Assembly: GCF_004365575.1 (NCBI RefSeq)
Contig: NZ_SOBG01000006.1
Span: forward strand, 62,001-126,000
Reading direction: 5' to 3'
Length of the DNA: 64,000 nt
DNA from: Hypnocyclicus thermotrophus
Lineage (GTDB): Bacteria; Fusobacteriota; Fusobacteriia; Fusobacteriales; Fusobacteriaceae
Shown here: in pieces, positions 26,301 through 37,670 of the stretch
Layout of the letters: the number at the start of each line of letters is the position of its first letter
Position numbering within the stretch: the first letter of the stretch is position 1
Position numbers and translations under genes: made by a program
Notes under the pieces: generated by a model
Told to the model about the DNA's origin: nothing
What the model saw: only the letters and a program-made list of their open reading frames with translations
The model's database searches: none

Positions 26301-28575
26301 TATAATAGCCTGTGATTTTTTCAAATTCATCATTTAAATAATGAATTATTTTTTCATCATCTATTAAAATTAAACCTATTGGAGTAAATTTTAATAACCT
26401 TTCATAATTTTTCAATTCATTTATTTCCTTTTGAAATAAAATCAATTTTTTATTAAAAATTAATAAATAAATTATAAATATAAATATAAAAAATGATAAA
26501 AATATTATAACTAATATATAATATTTATCTGTTTGATGTGATAAATTATTATTTTTTAATTCATAATTACTATATATTTCTTTTTTTATTTCATCTTCTA
26601 AACTAAATACAGCTTTTGACAGTACACTATCCAATAATTTATCTTTTTTTGATATATAATAAAAAATAGGATATCTTTCTTCTAATATTAATTCTATTTT
26701 AAAATTTTGATTTTTAATTTTTTCCAAATAATTAATTTTATCTATAATAAAAAAATCTATTTCTTTCTTTTTAACTAATTCTAACATTTCTTCTATGTTA
26801 TTTACTAAAACTATTTTTAAATTAGGATATTTGATTTTTAATTCTTTTTCAATTTTATAATCTTTTAATATTGCAATTTTTTCATTATTTAAATTAATAT
26901 TATTTACCAAATATCTATTCCCAACTAGAAATAAAGGATTATCTTTATATAATACTTTTTTAGAAAAAAAGTTTTCTTCATTCAAAATTTTATTTGAATT
27001 AATAATTATATCATATTTTTCTATATTCTCACCTTCATGAATATCTTCTATTGAATACTTTATTCCTATATTACTAAACAATTTTTCAAAATATTCTTTT
27101 ATTATTTTATATTCATTGTTTTCTATATTTTTCACTAATGAACCTATTTTTATTGTTTTTACTGTTTTCAAGTTATTAATTTCGTATTCATTTAGTAAAA
27201 AATATATATTATTTTTTAAAGAATATTCTCTTAATAGTTCTTCTTTAAATTCTCTCGATTGATTTAAAATTAATTTTTCAATTAATTCTTTTAATTTTTT
27301 ATCATTGCTTTCAATTGTTATATTTAAATATTTTATTAAATCATATTTAATAATTTTTATATTCTTTAAAATATTATTTTTTAAAATATTATTTATTGTT
27401 AAATTATTTCCTATATATACATAATCTTTATTTGCATTTACAAGCGACAATGCATCATATATATTTTTTACTTCTTTTATATCTATATTTTTTTTATATA
27501 ATTCTTTGATTTTTTTTAATTTTTTATTATTTTTTTCTATAACAATTTTTTTATTTTTCAAAGTATTCTCATTAATTTCATTTGTATTTTCATTAACTAC
27601 CATACTCATTTTAGAAGAAATAATCCCATTAGAATTATTACTATAATCAAAATCTAATTCTAATTCTATTTCATCTTTTTTAGTATAACTATTTAAATAA
27701 TAAAATTTCAATGGTGTTTCTTTTTCTATTTTTTCAAAAATTTCTATAAACATCCCGTCATATTCACCAAAATTATTTTTAAATGAATACGGTGGAAAAT
27801 CTTTTTTCACTAAAACATCTATTTTTTTTGATTTTTTTAATTCTTCTACTTCTTTTTTATTAAAAAAGATTTTATCTAAATCTATTTTCCATTTCTCTTT
27901 TAGAGATTTTATATCTGATATTTTCAATTCATTTAAAGATTTTTTTATCATTTCCTCTAATTTTTTATTTTTTAATAAAATTCTATATCCTAAACTTAAT
28001 TTAAAATTTTCTAATTTTTTTAATTCTAATTTATTATTAAAATTATCTAAAACATTTTTTATCTCTAAATCACTTAAAATTATTCCATCTATTTTTTCAT
28101 TTTTTAAATCTTTAATCATTTCTTCTGCAGTTTCATATATTTTAACTTTTTTTGAATAAATAAAATAATTTTTTAAGAAAGCATTGTTTAATATTCCTAT
28201 TCTATCTTTTTTTAAATCAAAATCTAGTTTATTTAAATAATACGCATTTATCCCCAATTGATAAATAATATCCGAGAAAATATAATTTTTAGCTAGTTCT
28301 TTATCATACAGATAATAAGCTAAACCATCTATCTCTTCATTTTTTATTATTTTTTTCATATCTTGAAATCTAGTTTTAATAAAATTTATTTTTAAATTAT
28401 TTCTTTCCCCTAATATATTCCAAAAATCTACAATAATACCATCTAATTCATTATTATTAATAAATGAAAATGGTTTAGTATCTACAGGAATTGCTATATT
28501 TAGCTGCGACACTTCATTTCCATTAACAATATATATATTTATCATAAATAATATTAAACTTATTAATTTTTTCAT
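23383..28575 (-). CDS. Giant hybrid sensor kinase with three periplasmic solute-binding domains
   Basis: 1730 residues. A signal peptide (1-19) is followed by three bacterial solute-binding (SBP_bac_3-like) segments at about 20-235, 245-455 and 465-675, and a membrane helix near 685-710. Then come PAS (about 725-840), GAF (about 860-1005) and HisKA with [15 protein letters not shown] (His1034). The HATPase domain has [16 protein letters not shown] and [14 protein letters not shown] first receiver domain has IIIEYDL where the phosphoacceptor Asp would be, so it looks dead. A second intact receiver (Asp1456 in [11 protein letters not shown]) and an Hpt domain (His1599 in HTLKG) follow. The layout resembles EvgS/BvgS. 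The downstream HD-GYP regulator is the probable output. The ligand is unknown. Confidence 0.93.
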   Translation of the reverse strand: MKKLISLILFMINIYIVNGNEVSQLNIAIPVDTKPFSFINNNELDGIIVDFWNILGERNNLKINFIKTRFQDMKKIIKNEEIDGLAYYLYDKELAKNYIFSDIIYQLGINAYYLNKLDFDLKKDRIGILNNAFLKNYFIYSKKVKIYETAEEMIKDLKNEKIDGIILSDLEIKNVLDNFNNKLELKKLENFKLSLGYRILLKNKKLEEMIKKSLNELKISDIKSLKEKWKIDLDKIFFNKKEVEELKKSKKIDVLVKKDFPPYSFKNNFGEYDGMFIEIFEKIEKETPLKFYYLNSYTKKDEIELELDFDYSNNSNGIISSKMSMVVNENTNEINENTLKNKKIVIEKNNKKLKKIKELYKKNIDIKEVKNIYDALSLVNANKDYVYIGNNLTINNILKNNILKNIKIIKYDLIKYLNITIESNDKKLKELIEKLILNQSREFKEELLREYSLKNNIYFLLNEYEINNLKTVKTIKIGSLVKNIENNEYKIIKEYFEKLFSNIGIKYSIEDIHEGENIEKYDIIINSNKILNEENFFSKKVLYKDNPLFLVGNRYLVNNINLNNEKIAILKDYKIEKELKIKYPNLKIVLVNNIEEMLELVKKKEIDFFIIDKINYLEKIKNQNFKIELILEERYPIFYYISKKDKLLDSVLSKAVFSLEDEIKKEIYSNYELKNNNLSHQTDKYYILVIIFLSFFIFIFIIYLLIFNKKLILFQKEINELKNYERLLKFTPIGLILIDDEKIIHYLNDEFEKITGYYKEDLIGRFFREVIIDKNIFNVINEQLTIGFLSGEHKQEIDFLTAKGEKKWLKIHMKRVSNMYIAIYIFDITSEKEVEKETKYQIAIEKLFADISTHIVIYTRKNIDKEIRYGLEKLGEFIDVDRAYLFLFSKSKQHIYNHYEWRKKGIDSNIDILKGVFPFSYFMENFEKFRNIYITNINKMEKGIEKEYLLQANIKSLLCVPIRYGNELMGFVACDTVNKNKVWSKEDMSVLKIFGDIFANAIVRKEMEERLKEAKKKAELANKAKSSFLANMSHEIRTPMNAIIGITHLLMNTTLTRKQIDYVKKVEQASNNLLGIINDILDFSKIEASKLTLENTEFNINKILENISNILSIKLQNKKLEIIIEKHLDVPDYVVGDPTRVGQILLNLSNNAIKFTESGEVNIRIKKEKEYGEFLILKFEVEDTGIGIDEKYLNELFSPFTQEDTSITRKYGGTGLGLTISKRLVELMGGKIFVESEKNKGTKFTFTIRFLKSFRKKTDYVLPSINLEEIGVLLFEKNINIAKVLTMYLKRFRFKIDTAINDEEFFIYIKESNYKLIIIEYDLIKNISKKILKNIKNKNKELKILCLMNYNESLEYQKNNTLKIEVDDILLKPITESTIFDSIINIFEKFKKHNKIVKSTYIANGVNVLLAEDNEINQVVAKEILEKKGFMVDVVDNGKKVIEKVTENKYDIILMDLQMPIMDGIEATRELRLIGVDIPIIALTADAISGVKEKCIAAGMNGYISKPIVPEKMIKIISNWVGKDKILKIDDIDLEKNIKKEIEIDFKYLNYVEGIKRIGNLKLYKDILEKFIKNNFNTELELKREYNTNNFKNLSKLIHTLKGVSANISANKLSNICKEVESSIKEKNPNKLKENFEEFLEIYEKTYKEIENYLEKEKEKEDEKPKEKINNYEKLIKMLEEEDMDAVDYFESIDFGEFDKNEINLIKVLINNYEFDKALEKLKKILTISR

Positions 28576-28710
28576 TTATTTTCACCTCATATTTACTTTA
28601 CTTTAATTATAACTTATATCCTCTAATAAAATCAAAAATAAAATATATAGTAATTTTTATATAGAAATGATATACTATTGTGTAATTTAAAAAATGAAGG
28701 AGTTATATGA

Positions 28711-30516
28711 ATGAGTAATAAAATTAAAAACATTGCAATTATTGCACACGTTGATCATGGTAAAACAACTTTAGTTGACGCTATGCTTAAACAAAGTGGT
28801 ATCTTTAGAGATAACCAAAAAATTGAAGAAAGAGTTATGGATAGTAATGATTTAGAAAAAGAAAGAGGAATTACTATTTTTTCTAAAAATGCATCAATAT
28901 TTTATAAAGATTATAAAATAAATATTGTTGATACACCTGGACATGCCGATTTTGGTGGTGAAGTACAAAGAATTTTAAAAATGGCAGATAATGTTCTTTT
29001 ACTTGTAGATGCATTTGAAGGGGCTATGCCTCAAACAAAGTATGTATTAAAAAAAGCACTTGAACATGGTCATAGACCAATTGTAGTTATAAATAAAATT
29101 GATAGACCAAACTCTAGGCCTGATGAAGTTGTTGATATGGTTTTTGATTTATTTGTAGAATTAAATGCCAATGAATATCAACTTGATTTCCCTATAATTT
29201 ATGCATCAGCTAAAAATGGTTTTGCTAAACATAACCTTGATGATCCTGATGAAAATCTTATTCCATTATTTGATACAATTTTAGAAAATGTTGATGACCC
29301 AGAAGGAGATATAAATGCACCATTTCAATTTTTAATAACAAATATTTATTATGATAACTATTTAGGAAAAATTGGAACAGGAAGAATATATAACGGTAGT
29401 GTAAAATTAGGTGAAGAAGTTGTTCTTTTAAAACGCGATGGCGAAAGATTATTATATAGAATATCTAAACTAATTGGATATGAAGGCCTTAATCAAGTTG
29501 AATTAAAGGAAGCTTTCGCTGGGGATATTATCTCTATTGCTGGACTTGAAAAAGTTGATGTAGGGGAAACTATTGCTTCAAAAGAAAACCCTATCCCTCT
29601 TCCATTAATAGAAATTGATGAACCTACTCTTGCTATGACATTTATGGTAAATGATTCTCCATTTGTTGGCCAAGATGGTAAATTCCTTACTTCTAGACAA
29701 ATCCTTGCTAGACTTGAAAAAGAAGTTCAAACTAATGTCAGTATGAAATTAGAAATGACTGATTCTCCAGATGCCTTTATTGTTAAAGGAAGAGGTGAGC
29801 TTCAATTATCTATTCTTATTGAAAATATGAGAAGAGAAGGATATGAATTACAAGTCTCTAAACCACAAGTTATATTTAAAGAGTTAGAAGGACAAAAAAC
29901 AGAACCAATTGAATTAGCTACTATTGATGTAGCAGATGAATATGTGGGAACAATCATAGAGAAAATGGGCCTTCGTAAAGGTGAAATGATAAATATGGTT
30001 CAAGGAAACGATGGATATACTAGACTTGAATTTAAAATTCCTGCCAGAGGTCTTATTGGATTTAGAAATGAATTTTTAACTGACACAAAAGGAACTGGTG
30101 TTTTAAATCAATCATTTTATGAGTATGAATTCTATAAAGGCGATATTCCTACAAGAACTAGAGGTGTTTTAGTGGCAACAGAACCTGGGGTAAGTGTTGC
30201 TTATGCTTTGTTTAATATACAAGAAAGAGGAACACTTTTTATTGAACCTGGAGTCGATATATACGAAGGAATGATTGTCGGAGAACACAGTAGAGAAAAT
30301 GACCTTATTGTAAATGCATGTAAAGGTAAAAAACTTACAAATATGAGGGCAGCTGGTAGTGATGAGAATGTTAAACTTGCTCCACCTAGAAAATTTTCTT
30401 TAGAACAAGCTCTTGAATATATAGAAGATGATGAATTATTAGAAATTACTCCTATTAATATTAGAATGAGAAAAAAAATACTAAAAGCAGGAGAAAGAAA
30501 AAGATCAAAAAGATAA
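28711..30516 (+). CDS. typA: Translational GTPase TypA (BipA)
   Basis: Ribosome-binding GTPase used in 50S assembly and stress growth. At 601 residues it has normal length. It shows [20 protein letters not shown] (P-loop), [16 protein letters not shown] (G3), [15 protein letters not shown] (G4 and TypA-specific tail), domain [17 protein letters not shown]-like [19 protein letters not shown] and the C-terminal [14 protein letters not shown] loop. GAAGGAG precedes the ATG. It is monocistronic: divergent from the kinase gene and followed by a terminator. Confidence 0.97.
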   Translation: MSNKIKNIAIIAHVDHGKTTLVDAMLKQSGIFRDNQKIEERVMDSNDLEKERGITIFSKNASIFYKDYKINIVDTPGHADFGGEVQRILKMADNVLLLVDAFEGAMPQTKYVLKKALEHGHRPIVVINKIDRPNSRPDEVVDMVFDLFVELNANEYQLDFPIIYASAKNGFAKHNLDDPDENLIPLFDTILENVDDPEGDINAPFQFLITNIYYDNYLGKIGTGRIYNGSVKLGEEVVLLKRDGERLLYRISKLIGYEGLNQVELKEAFAGDIISIAGLEKVDVGETIASKENPIPLPLIEIDEPTLAMTFMVNDSPFVGQDGKFLTSRQILARLEKEVQTNVSMKLEMTDSPDAFIVKGRGELQLSILIENMRREGYELQVSKPQVIFKELEGQKTEPIELATIDVADEYVGTIIEKMGLRKGEMINMVQGNDGYTRLEFKIPARGLIGFRNEFLTDTKGTGVLNQSFYEYEFYKGDIPTRTRGVLVATEPGVSVAYALFNIQERGTLFIEPGVDIYEGMIVGEHSRENDLIVNACKGKKLTNMRAAGSDENVKLAPPRKFSLEQALEYIEDDELLEITPINIRMRKKILKAGERKRSKR

Positions 30517-30528
30517 TAAATAAATTTT

Positions 30529-30563
30529 AGAGAAAAGACAAAAGGTTTTTTCTCTTTTTTTTT
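30529..30563 (+). terminator. Intrinsic terminator after typA
   Basis: AGAGAAAA pairs with TTTTTTCTCT and is followed by a T-run. The TATAAT at 30565-30570 directly after it may be the -10 of the next gene. Confidence 0.75.
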
Positions 30564-30595
30564 GTATAATATATATATGAAAGGAGATGAAAAAG

Positions 30596-31900
30596 ATGAA
30601 AAAGAATTTTATATTAGATACTAATGTTCTAATTCATGATCCTAATGCAATATATAATTTTGGAGATAATCGAGTTATTGTACCTATTTATGTTATTGAA
30701 GAAATTGATAAATTAAAAAGAGCTGAAGGAGAAAAAGGTAGAAATGCTAGAGTTACAGCACGGCTGTTAGATACTCTTAGAAAAAATGGTAATCTCAATA
30801 CTGGTGTCAAATTAAATAATAATGGTACTTTAATAGTAGAAACAAAAGGTTCTTTAACCTCTTTACCTGAATTTTTAAGAGAAGACAAAGTAGATAATCG
30901 TATACTATCTGTTGCAAAAGAAATTTCAGATAACAAAGAACAAACAATTTTAGTTACAAAAGACATTAATATGAGAATAAAAGCAGATGCTTTAAAAATT
31001 CCTGTTGAAGATTATGAAACAGATACTATAAAAATTGATGAACTTTATAGCGGATTAAGTAAAATTGAAGTCGATGAATCATTATTCAATACAATAAATA
31101 AATCTGGTAAAATTAAATATAATGAAATTTTAGAAAATGAACCTTATCCTAATGAATTTGTTAATATTTTAAATAATAATAAATCTTTTTTAACTAAATA
31201 TAACTATACAAAAAAAAGATTAGAAAAATTATCTTTTAGTTTTAATACCCCTTGGAGTATTAAAGCAAGAAATTTAGAACAAAAATGTGCTTTTGAATTA
31301 CTTTTAGATAAAAATATTCAAATAGTAACTTTAGTTGGAAAAGCTGGTACTGGTAAAACACTTCTTGCTCTTGCTAGTGCTTTAGAACAAACAGTTGAAC
31401 AAAAAATATATAAAAAAATCCTTGTAGCTAGACCTATTATTCCAATGGGAAAAGATATTGGATATCTTCCTGGTAGTGAACAAGAAAAATTAAAACCTTG
31501 GATGCAACCAATATTTGATAATTTTGATTACTTATCAGAAACTAAAGAAGATAAATCAGGAGAAAAAGTAGTGGAAGCTTTACAAAGTATGGGATTATTA
31601 AAAATAGAAGCTCTTACATATATAAGAGGGAGAACTATCCCAAAAGGTATTATTATTATTGATGAAGCTCAAAATCTTACTCCACATGAAATTAAGACAA
31701 TTGTCACAAGAGCGGGAGAAGATACAAAACTTATATTTACTGGTGATCCTTATCAAATTGATAATCCATATTTAGATTCAAATAGCAATGGACTTACATA
31801 TTTAGCTGAAAAATTTAAAAATGTTGATTTAGCTGGTCATATTACTTTAATAAAAGGAGAACGTTCAAAATTAGCTGAAATAGCTTCTAAATTATTATAA
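30596..31900 (+). CDS. PIN-PhoH fusion ATPase (PhoH2/YlaK type)
   Basis: 434 residues. The N-terminal PIN nuclease domain (1-140) has FILDTNVLIHDP and VIEEIDKLKR, with further acidic residues. The PhoH helicase-like domain has VGKAGTGKTLLALASALE (Walker A), RPIIPMGKDIGYLPG, GIIIIDEAQNLTPHEIKT (Walker B) and FTGDPYQIDNPYLD. The family is thought to unwind and cut RNA. I chose the ATG at 30596: the ATG at 30587 touches its AGGAG site with no spacing, while the second has a 9-nt gap. No paired antitoxin gene is seen next to it. Confidence 0.93.
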   Translation: MKKNFILDTNVLIHDPNAIYNFGDNRVIVPIYVIEEIDKLKRAEGEKGRNARVTARLLDTLRKNGNLNTGVKLNNNGTLIVETKGSLTSLPEFLREDKVDNRILSVAKEISDNKEQTILVTKDINMRIKADALKIPVEDYETDTIKIDELYSGLSKIEVDESLFNTINKSGKIKYNEILENEPYPNEFVNILNNNKSFLTKYNYTKKRLEKLSFSFNTPWSIKARNLEQKCAFELLLDKNIQIVTLVGKAGTGKTLLALASALEQTVEQKIYKKILVARPIIPMGKDIGYLPGSEQEKLKPWMQPIFDNFDYLSETKEDKSGEKVVEALQSMGLLKIEALTYIRGRTIPKGIIIIDEAQNLTPHEIKTIVTRAGEDTKLIFTGDPYQIDNPYLDSNSNGLTYLAEKFKNVDLAGHITLIKGERSKLAEIASKLL

Positions 31901-31976
31901 ATTTCTTTTAATTCTTTTATTTTTATAGTAAAATATATGTGATAAAAATTACTATAAATTTTTAAGGAGGAATACA

Positions 31977-33044
31977 ATGCTAACAGCTTTTATTATGGCA
32001 GGAGGTAGCGGACAAAGATTTTGGCCTCTTTCAAGAAATAACAAACCTAAGCAATTACTAAAATTAATATCTGAAAAATCTATGATTCGAGAAACAGTTG
32101 ACAGGATTTTACCTATTATCCCTGCTGAAAGAATATTTATAGGGACTAATATTATTCAAGCTGATTCAGTAAAAAATGAGTTACCTTTTATTCCTGAAGA
32201 AAACATAATCATAGAGCCCCTTTTTAAAGATACTGCAGCAGCCATTGGATATGGAACTATGATTATTGATAATAAATATAAAGAATCTGAAATAATTGTT
32301 TTAGCTTCTGATCATCTTATAAAAAATGAAGAAAATTTTAGAAAAAGACTCCAATCTGCAGCTGAAGAAGCTAAAAAAGGTGGAATAATAACTTTAGGGA
32401 TAAAGCCTAGTAGACCAGAAACTGGCTATGGATATATTGAAACAAATGGAGAATGCTATATAGGAGAGCCTGCTCCTGTAAAAAGATTTTGGGAAAAACC
32501 AAATCTTGAAAGAGCAGAAGAATATGTTGCTGCTGGAAATTATTTATGGAATAGTGGTATGTTTATATTTTCATCTGAAGTTATGCTTTCATCTATTGAA
32601 AAATACATGCCAAAACATTATTCTATTCTATGTAATATTAAAAATAAAATTTGTACTGGCAAATATGGTTTAGAGTTATCCGAACTCGTAAGAGAAGATT
32701 TTGAAAAATTTGAAAAAATCTCTATTGATTTTGGAGTTATGGAAAAATCTAATAATATAAAAGTTATTCCTGTTGATTTTGGGTGGAATGATATTGGTAG
32801 CTTTCCTGCTCTTGACGAAATTTTCCCCTGTGATGAAAATGGTAATGTTGTAAAAAACACTCATGCTATAAATATAAATAGTAAAAATAATATCATTATT
32901 GGAAATAATAAAAAGATTATTGCAACGTTAGGGGTTAAAGATTTGGTAATCGTTGAAACTGACGATGCATTATTGGTATGTGATAAAAATAGTGCACAAC
33001 AAATAAAAAAACTTATGCCTTTTTTACCAAAAGATAACAAATAG
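31977..33044 (+). CDS. manC: Mannose-1-phosphate guanylyltransferase
   Basis: Makes GDP-mannose from GTP and mannose-1-phosphate for surface glycan synthesis. 355 residues, the single-domain form without a phosphomannose isomerase tail. Seen: MAGGSGQRFWPLSRNNKPKQLLKL (nucleotide-binding and catalytic loop), ETGYGYIETN, VKRFWEKPN, NYLWNSGMFIF and DFGWNDIGSF. AAGGAGG precedes the ATG. The gene stands alone with a terminator behind it, so its glycan pathway partners lie elsewhere. Confidence 0.95.
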   Translation: MLTAFIMAGGSGQRFWPLSRNNKPKQLLKLISEKSMIRETVDRILPIIPAERIFIGTNIIQADSVKNELPFIPEENIIIEPLFKDTAAAIGYGTMIIDNKYKESEIIVLASDHLIKNEENFRKRLQSAAEEAKKGGIITLGIKPSRPETGYGYIETNGECYIGEPAPVKRFWEKPNLERAEEYVAAGNYLWNSGMFIFSSEVMLSSIEKYMPKHYSILCNIKNKICTGKYGLELSELVREDFEKFEKISIDFGVMEKSNNIKVIPVDFGWNDIGSFPALDEIFPCDENGNVVKNTHAININSKNNIIIGNNKKIIATLGVKDLVIVETDDALLVCDKNSAQQIKKLMPFLPKDNK

Positions 33045-33052
33045 TTTACATT

Positions 33053-33088
33053 GGGAATTAATTTTAAAAATTAATTCCCTTTTATATT
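33053..33088 (+). terminator. Intrinsic terminator after manC
   Basis: GGGAATTAATTTT pairs with AAAATTAATTCCC, then CTTTTATATTTTTTTT. Confidence 0.85.
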
Positions 33089-33216
33089 TTTTTTATAAGA
33101 TTACTATTAATATTATATATACTTATTACAAAAATAATATATTTGTTATTTTTTTAGTATTCTTGTATTATATAAAAAAACAATTATGTTGTAATTTTAA
33201 GATTGGAGGATATACT

Positions 33217-36200
33217 ATGAAAAGAGGAATAGGAATTCCAGAGGCACAAGGTTTATATTCACCGTTATATGAAAAAGACAATTGTGGTATAGGGCTTGTA
33301 GCTAACATTAAAGGAATAAAAAGTCATGATATTGTTAAAAACGGAATACGTGTTTTAGAAAAAATTGAACATAGAGGAGCTGTTGGTGCTGATCCAACTA
33401 CTGGTGATGGTGCTGGTATTCTATTACAACTACCTCATAAATTTTTTACTAAAGTAATTGATAATCTTCCTGAATTTTCTGAATATGGAGTAGGAATGAT
33501 ATTTTTTCCTAAAAATAAAAACTCTAGAACTATGTGTAAAGAAACAATAGAAAATATAGTTAAAAATGAAGGCTTTGAAATTATTGCTTGGAGAGAAGTT
33601 CCCGTAAATACAAAAGAAGTTGGAAAAACTGCTGAACTAACAAGACCATATATAAAACAGTTATTTATAAAAAATAATGGAAGTAAAAATTTTGAATTGA
33701 AATTATATATTTTAAGAAAACAAATAGAAAACGCCGTAAAAGAATTAGAGATAGAAGAAAAAGAATATTTTTATATCCCTTCGATGTCTAGTAAAACTAT
33801 TGTATACAAAGGACTTTTACTTGCAGATCAAGTCCATTCCTTCTATTTGGATTTGCAAGATAAAGATCTAGAAAGTGCTATTGCTTTAGTTCATCAAAGA
33901 TACAGTACTAACACTTTCCCTTCGTGGGATTTAGCACAACCTTTTAGATATTTAGCCCATAATGGTGAAATAAATACAATAAAAGGTAATGTTAACTGGA
34001 TGTTATCTAGAGAACCTGAATTATTTAATGATGTAATAGGTGAGGATATTAAAAAATTATTTCCTATTAATGATCCAATAAAAAGTGATTCTGCTAATTT
34101 AGATAATGCTCTTGAATTATTAATAGCTTCTGGAAAGTCTTTATTAGATGCTGCTAGTATATTAGTACCTATGGCTTGGGAAAATAACCCAGATATATCT
34201 GAAGATTTAAAAGCTTATTTCGAATATTATTCTGGTCTTGTAGAACCTTGGGATGGTCCTGCTGCTTTAGCTATGACAGATGGTAGATATATATTAGGAA
34301 AACTTGATAGAAATGGCTTAAGACCCGCTAGATACATTATAACGCATGACGATACTATTATCTTAGCTTCTGAAGCTGGTACATTAGAAATTGAACCAAA
34401 AAATATTAAATCAAGTAATAGATTACAACCTGGCAAAGTTTTGCTTATAGATACTGAAAATGGAAAAATATTTGATGAGAATGAAATAGAAAACCTTCTT
34501 ACAAAATCTAAACCATTTAAAAAATGGCTTGAAAGAAAAAAATCAATAGATGAACTACCTATGCCAAAATTAAAAAATGATTACAATAAAAATGAAATAA
34601 TTAAAAAATTTAGAGCATTTGGTTATACTAGAGAAGAATTAAAAGAAGTTATTGCAAATATGGCTAAAAATTCTAAAGAGCCAATTGGTTCTATGGGAAA
34701 TGATGCTGCTCTTGCTGTACTTTCAAATAAATCAAAAAATATATTTGCTTACTTTAAACAATTATTTGCTCAAGTAACTAATCCCCCTATTGACCCAATA
34801 AGAGAAGAAATTGTAATGTCTCTTACTACTAATATAGGTATTCATGGTAATATACTTATTGATAAAGAAGAAAATTGCGATTTAATAAAATTAGATACAC
34901 CTATTTTAAGCAACATTCAATTAGCTAAAATTGAAAACTTGGATTCTGCTGAAATTATTGATATATGCTTTGATAAAAATCTATCTTTAGAAGAAGGTTT
35001 AAATAATTTATTTGAAAATACTAAAAAAATAATTAAATCTGGTAAAAAAATTCTTATTTTATCTGATAAAAATATTTCCAAAGATAAAATAGCTATTCCA
35101 GTATTATTAGCTACCGCTGGATTGCATCATTATTTAATACAAAATCATCTAAGAAATGGTATAGATTTAATTATTGAAACTGGAGAAGCTAGAGAGGTAA
35201 TGCATTTTGCTTTACTTATCGGATATGGTGCTCTTGCTATTAATCCATATTTAGCATTAGACAGTATTAAATATTTATGTGAAACTAAACAATATTTAAC
35301 TAACTCAAACATTGATAAAAAACAAGAAAAATATATAAAAGCTATTGGCAAAGGTTTATTAAAAATAATGTCAAAAATGGGTATTTCTACAATCCAAAGT
35401 TATAGAGGGGCTCAAATTTTTGAAGCACTTGGACTAAAAAATGAATTCATTAATAAATACTTTAAAGGAACACCTTCGAGAATAGAAGGAGTTGGAATTG
35501 ATGTAATAGAAAAAGAAACACGAATAAGACATGACTATGCATTTGATAATTTTTTAGATAAAGATGATTTATTAGTTAATGAAGGTGAATATAAATGGAG
35601 AAAAAAAGGTGAAAAACATCTATTCTCTCCAGAAGCTGTAGCTACATTACAGTATTCTACTAGAATCGGAAATTATGAAGAATACAAAAAATATTCTAAG
35701 ATTATAAATGAGCAAAGTGAGGCATTAGCAACTATTAGAGGTTTATTTAAATTAAAAAAATCTACTCCTATTTCAATTGAAGAGGTAGAACCTGTTGAAA
35801 ATATTATGAAACGATTTGTTACAGGAGCAATGTCATTTGGTTCAATCTCAAGAGAAGCTCATGAAGCTCTAGCTATTGCAATGAATACTATTGGAGGAAA
35901 ATCTAACTCTGGAGAAGGAGGCGAAGATCCTGCTAGATTTTTAGATAATCGAAGAAGTGCTATAAAACAAATAGCTTCTGGTAGATTTGGTGTTACTACT
36001 CATTATCTTGTAAATGCAGATGAACTTCAAATTAAAATGGCTCAAGGAGCTAAACCTGGAGAAGGAGGGCATCTTCCTGGACATAAAGTAAGTGAAGAAA
36101 TTGCAAGTGTTAGACACACTTCGCCCGGAATAGATTTAATCTCTCCTCCTCCACATCATGACATATACTCAATTGAAGATTTAGCACAATTAATATTCGA

Positions 36201-37668
36201 CCTTAAAAATGTAAATCCTCAAGCAAGAGTAAGTGTAAAATTAGTTTCTGAAGTAGGGGTTGGTACTGTTGCTGCTGGTGTTTCAAAAGCACATGCAGAT
36301 ATGATACTTATTTCTGGATATGATGGTGGTACCGGTGCTGCTCCATTATCATCAATTAAACATGCTGGATTGCCTTGGGAACTTGGTCTTTCAGAAGCAC
36401 ATCAAGTACTTATCTTAAATAATTTAAGAGATAGAGTAAGAATACAAGCTGATGGGCAATTAAAAACAGGTAGAGATGTCGTAATTGCTGCTCTTCTTGG
36501 AGCTGAAGAATTTGGTTTTGCTACTGCTCCACTTGTAGTTCTTGGATGTGTTATGATGAGAAGTTGTCATACAAATACATGTCAAGTAGGGGTCGCTACT
36601 CAAGATCCTGTACTTAGAAAAAGATTTTTAGGAAGATCTGAATATGTAATTAATTTCTTTAGATTTATTGCTCAAGAAGTGAGAGAAATAATGGCTGAGC
36701 TTGGATTTAGAACACTTGACGAAATGATTGGTAGAACTGATTTAATTGAAATGAATGACGCTATTAATCATTGGAAAGCTAATGGTGTAGATATTAGCAA
36801 AATACTTTATAAACCACAAGTTGACTCCTCTATTGGTACTAAATGTTTAAGAAAACAAAATCATGGTATAGACAGTATTTTAGATAGAGAATTAATTAAT
36901 CTTGCTAAACCAGCTCTTGAAAATGGCGAAAAAATTATAATAAACAAACCTATTATAAATATGAATAGAACAACTGGAACTATGCTTAGTGGTGAAGTTG
37001 CTAAAAAATATGGTTCTCAAGGATTACCTGATGATACAATCACTTTAAATTTTAAAGGTGTTGCTGGTCAAAGTTTTGCAGTATTTGGAATGAAGGGTAT
37101 TACTTATAATCTAGAAGGTCAAGGTAATGACTATATTGGTAAAGGATTATTCGGAGCAAAAGTTATTATAAAAGCTCCTAAAGAAGCTACTTTTAAACCT
37201 GAAGATAATATAATAGGAGGAAATACTATTTTATACGGTGCTATAAAAGGTGAAGCATACTTTAATGGTAGAGTTGGGGAAAGATTTTGCGTAAGAAACT
37301 CTGGTGCTTATGCAGTAGTAGAAGGAATTGGCGATCATGGATGTGAGTATATGACTGGTGGTAGAGCTGTTATTCTTGGTACTACTGGAAGAAACTTTGG
37401 TGCTGGTATGAGTGGTGGAATTGCATATGTATATGATATTGACGGAAAATTTGAATCAAGATTAAATAAAAATATGGTAATTATGGAAAAAGTAGATGAT
37501 GAAACATCTATAAATGAGCTAAAATCTATGATTGAAAAACATTATCAATATACTAATAGTAATAGAGCAAAAGAAATTTTAGAAAATTGGGATCAATCTT
37601 TACAAAAATTTGTAAAAGTATTATCTCCAGAATATAAAGCTCTTCTATTAGAAGGGAAGGTGAAATAA
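33217..37668 (+). CDS. gltB: Glutamate synthase large subunit
   Basis: Transfers the amide of glutamine to 2-oxoglutarate. 1483 residues. The class II glutaminase domain opens after a short propeptide at YEKDNCGIGLVANIKG, where the Cys becomes the N-terminal nucleophile. Central domain, FMN-binding synthase domain (GAMSFGSISREAHEALAIAMN; GEGGEDPARF; PHHDIYSIEDLAQLIFDLK; GYDGGTGAAPLSSIKHAG), the 3Fe-4S cysteines in CVMMRSCHTNTCQVGVATQ, and the C-terminal beta-helix are all present. I chose the ATG at 33217 (TTGGAGG 6-7 nt upstream) over an ATG 18 codons earlier. It is followed by gltD after 2 bp. Confidence 0.96.
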   Translation: MKRGIGIPEAQGLYSPLYEKDNCGIGLVANIKGIKSHDIVKNGIRVLEKIEHRGAVGADPTTGDGAGILLQLPHKFFTKVIDNLPEFSEYGVGMIFFPKNKNSRTMCKETIENIVKNEGFEIIAWREVPVNTKEVGKTAELTRPYIKQLFIKNNGSKNFELKLYILRKQIENAVKELEIEEKEYFYIPSMSSKTIVYKGLLLADQVHSFYLDLQDKDLESAIALVHQRYSTNTFPSWDLAQPFRYLAHNGEINTIKGNVNWMLSREPELFNDVIGEDIKKLFPINDPIKSDSANLDNALELLIASGKSLLDAASILVPMAWENNPDISEDLKAYFEYYSGLVEPWDGPAALAMTDGRYILGKLDRNGLRPARYIITHDDTIILASEAGTLEIEPKNIKSSNRLQPGKVLLIDTENGKIFDENEIENLLTKSKPFKKWLERKKSIDELPMPKLKNDYNKNEIIKKFRAFGYTREELKEVIANMAKNSKEPIGSMGNDAALAVLSNKSKNIFAYFKQLFAQVTNPPIDPIREEIVMSLTTNIGIHGNILIDKEENCDLIKLDTPILSNIQLAKIENLDSAEIIDICFDKNLSLEEGLNNLFENTKKIIKSGKKILILSDKNISKDKIAIPVLLATAGLHHYLIQNHLRNGIDLIIETGEAREVMHFALLIGYGALAINPYLALDSIKYLCETKQYLTNSNIDKKQEKYIKAIGKGLLKIMSKMGISTIQSYRGAQIFEALGLKNEFINKYFKGTPSRIEGVGIDVIEKETRIRHDYAFDNFLDKDDLLVNEGEYKWRKKGEKHLFSPEAVATLQYSTRIGNYEEYKKYSKIINEQSEALATIRGLFKLKKSTPISIEEVEPVENIMKRFVTGAMSFGSISREAHEALAIAMNTIGGKSNSGEGGEDPARFLDNRRSAIKQIASGRFGVTTHYLVNADELQIKMAQGAKPGEGGHLPGHKVSEEIASVRHTSPGIDLISPPPHHDIYSIEDLAQLIFDLKNVNPQARVSVKLVSEVGVGTVAAGVSKAHADMILISGYDGGTGAAPLSSIKHAGLPWELGLSEAHQVLILNNLRDRVRIQADGQLKTGRDVVIAALLGAEEFGFATAPLVVLGCVMMRSCHTNTCQVGVATQDPVLRKRFLGRSEYVINFFRFIAQEVREIMAELGFRTLDEMIGRTDLIEMNDAINHWKANGVDISKILYKPQVDSSIGTKCLRKQNHGIDSILDRELINLAKPALENGEKIIINKPIINMNRTTGTMLSGEVAKKYGSQGLPDDTITLNFKGVAGQSFAVFGMKGITYNLEGQGNDYIGKGLFGAKVIIKAPKEATFKPEDNIIGGNTILYGAIKGEAYFNGRVGERFCVRNSGAYAVVEGIGDHGCEYMTGGRAVILGTTGRNFGAGMSGGIAYVYDIDGKFESRLNKNMVIMEKVDDETSINELKSMIEKHYQYTNSNRAKEILENWDQSLQKFVKVLSPEYKALLLEGKVK

Positions 37669-37670
37669 TA

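Noticed and set aside
33163-33216. 18-codon N-terminal extension of GltB
   Set aside because: The family starts shortly before the nucleophile Cys; TTGGAGG is placed for the ATG at 33217.
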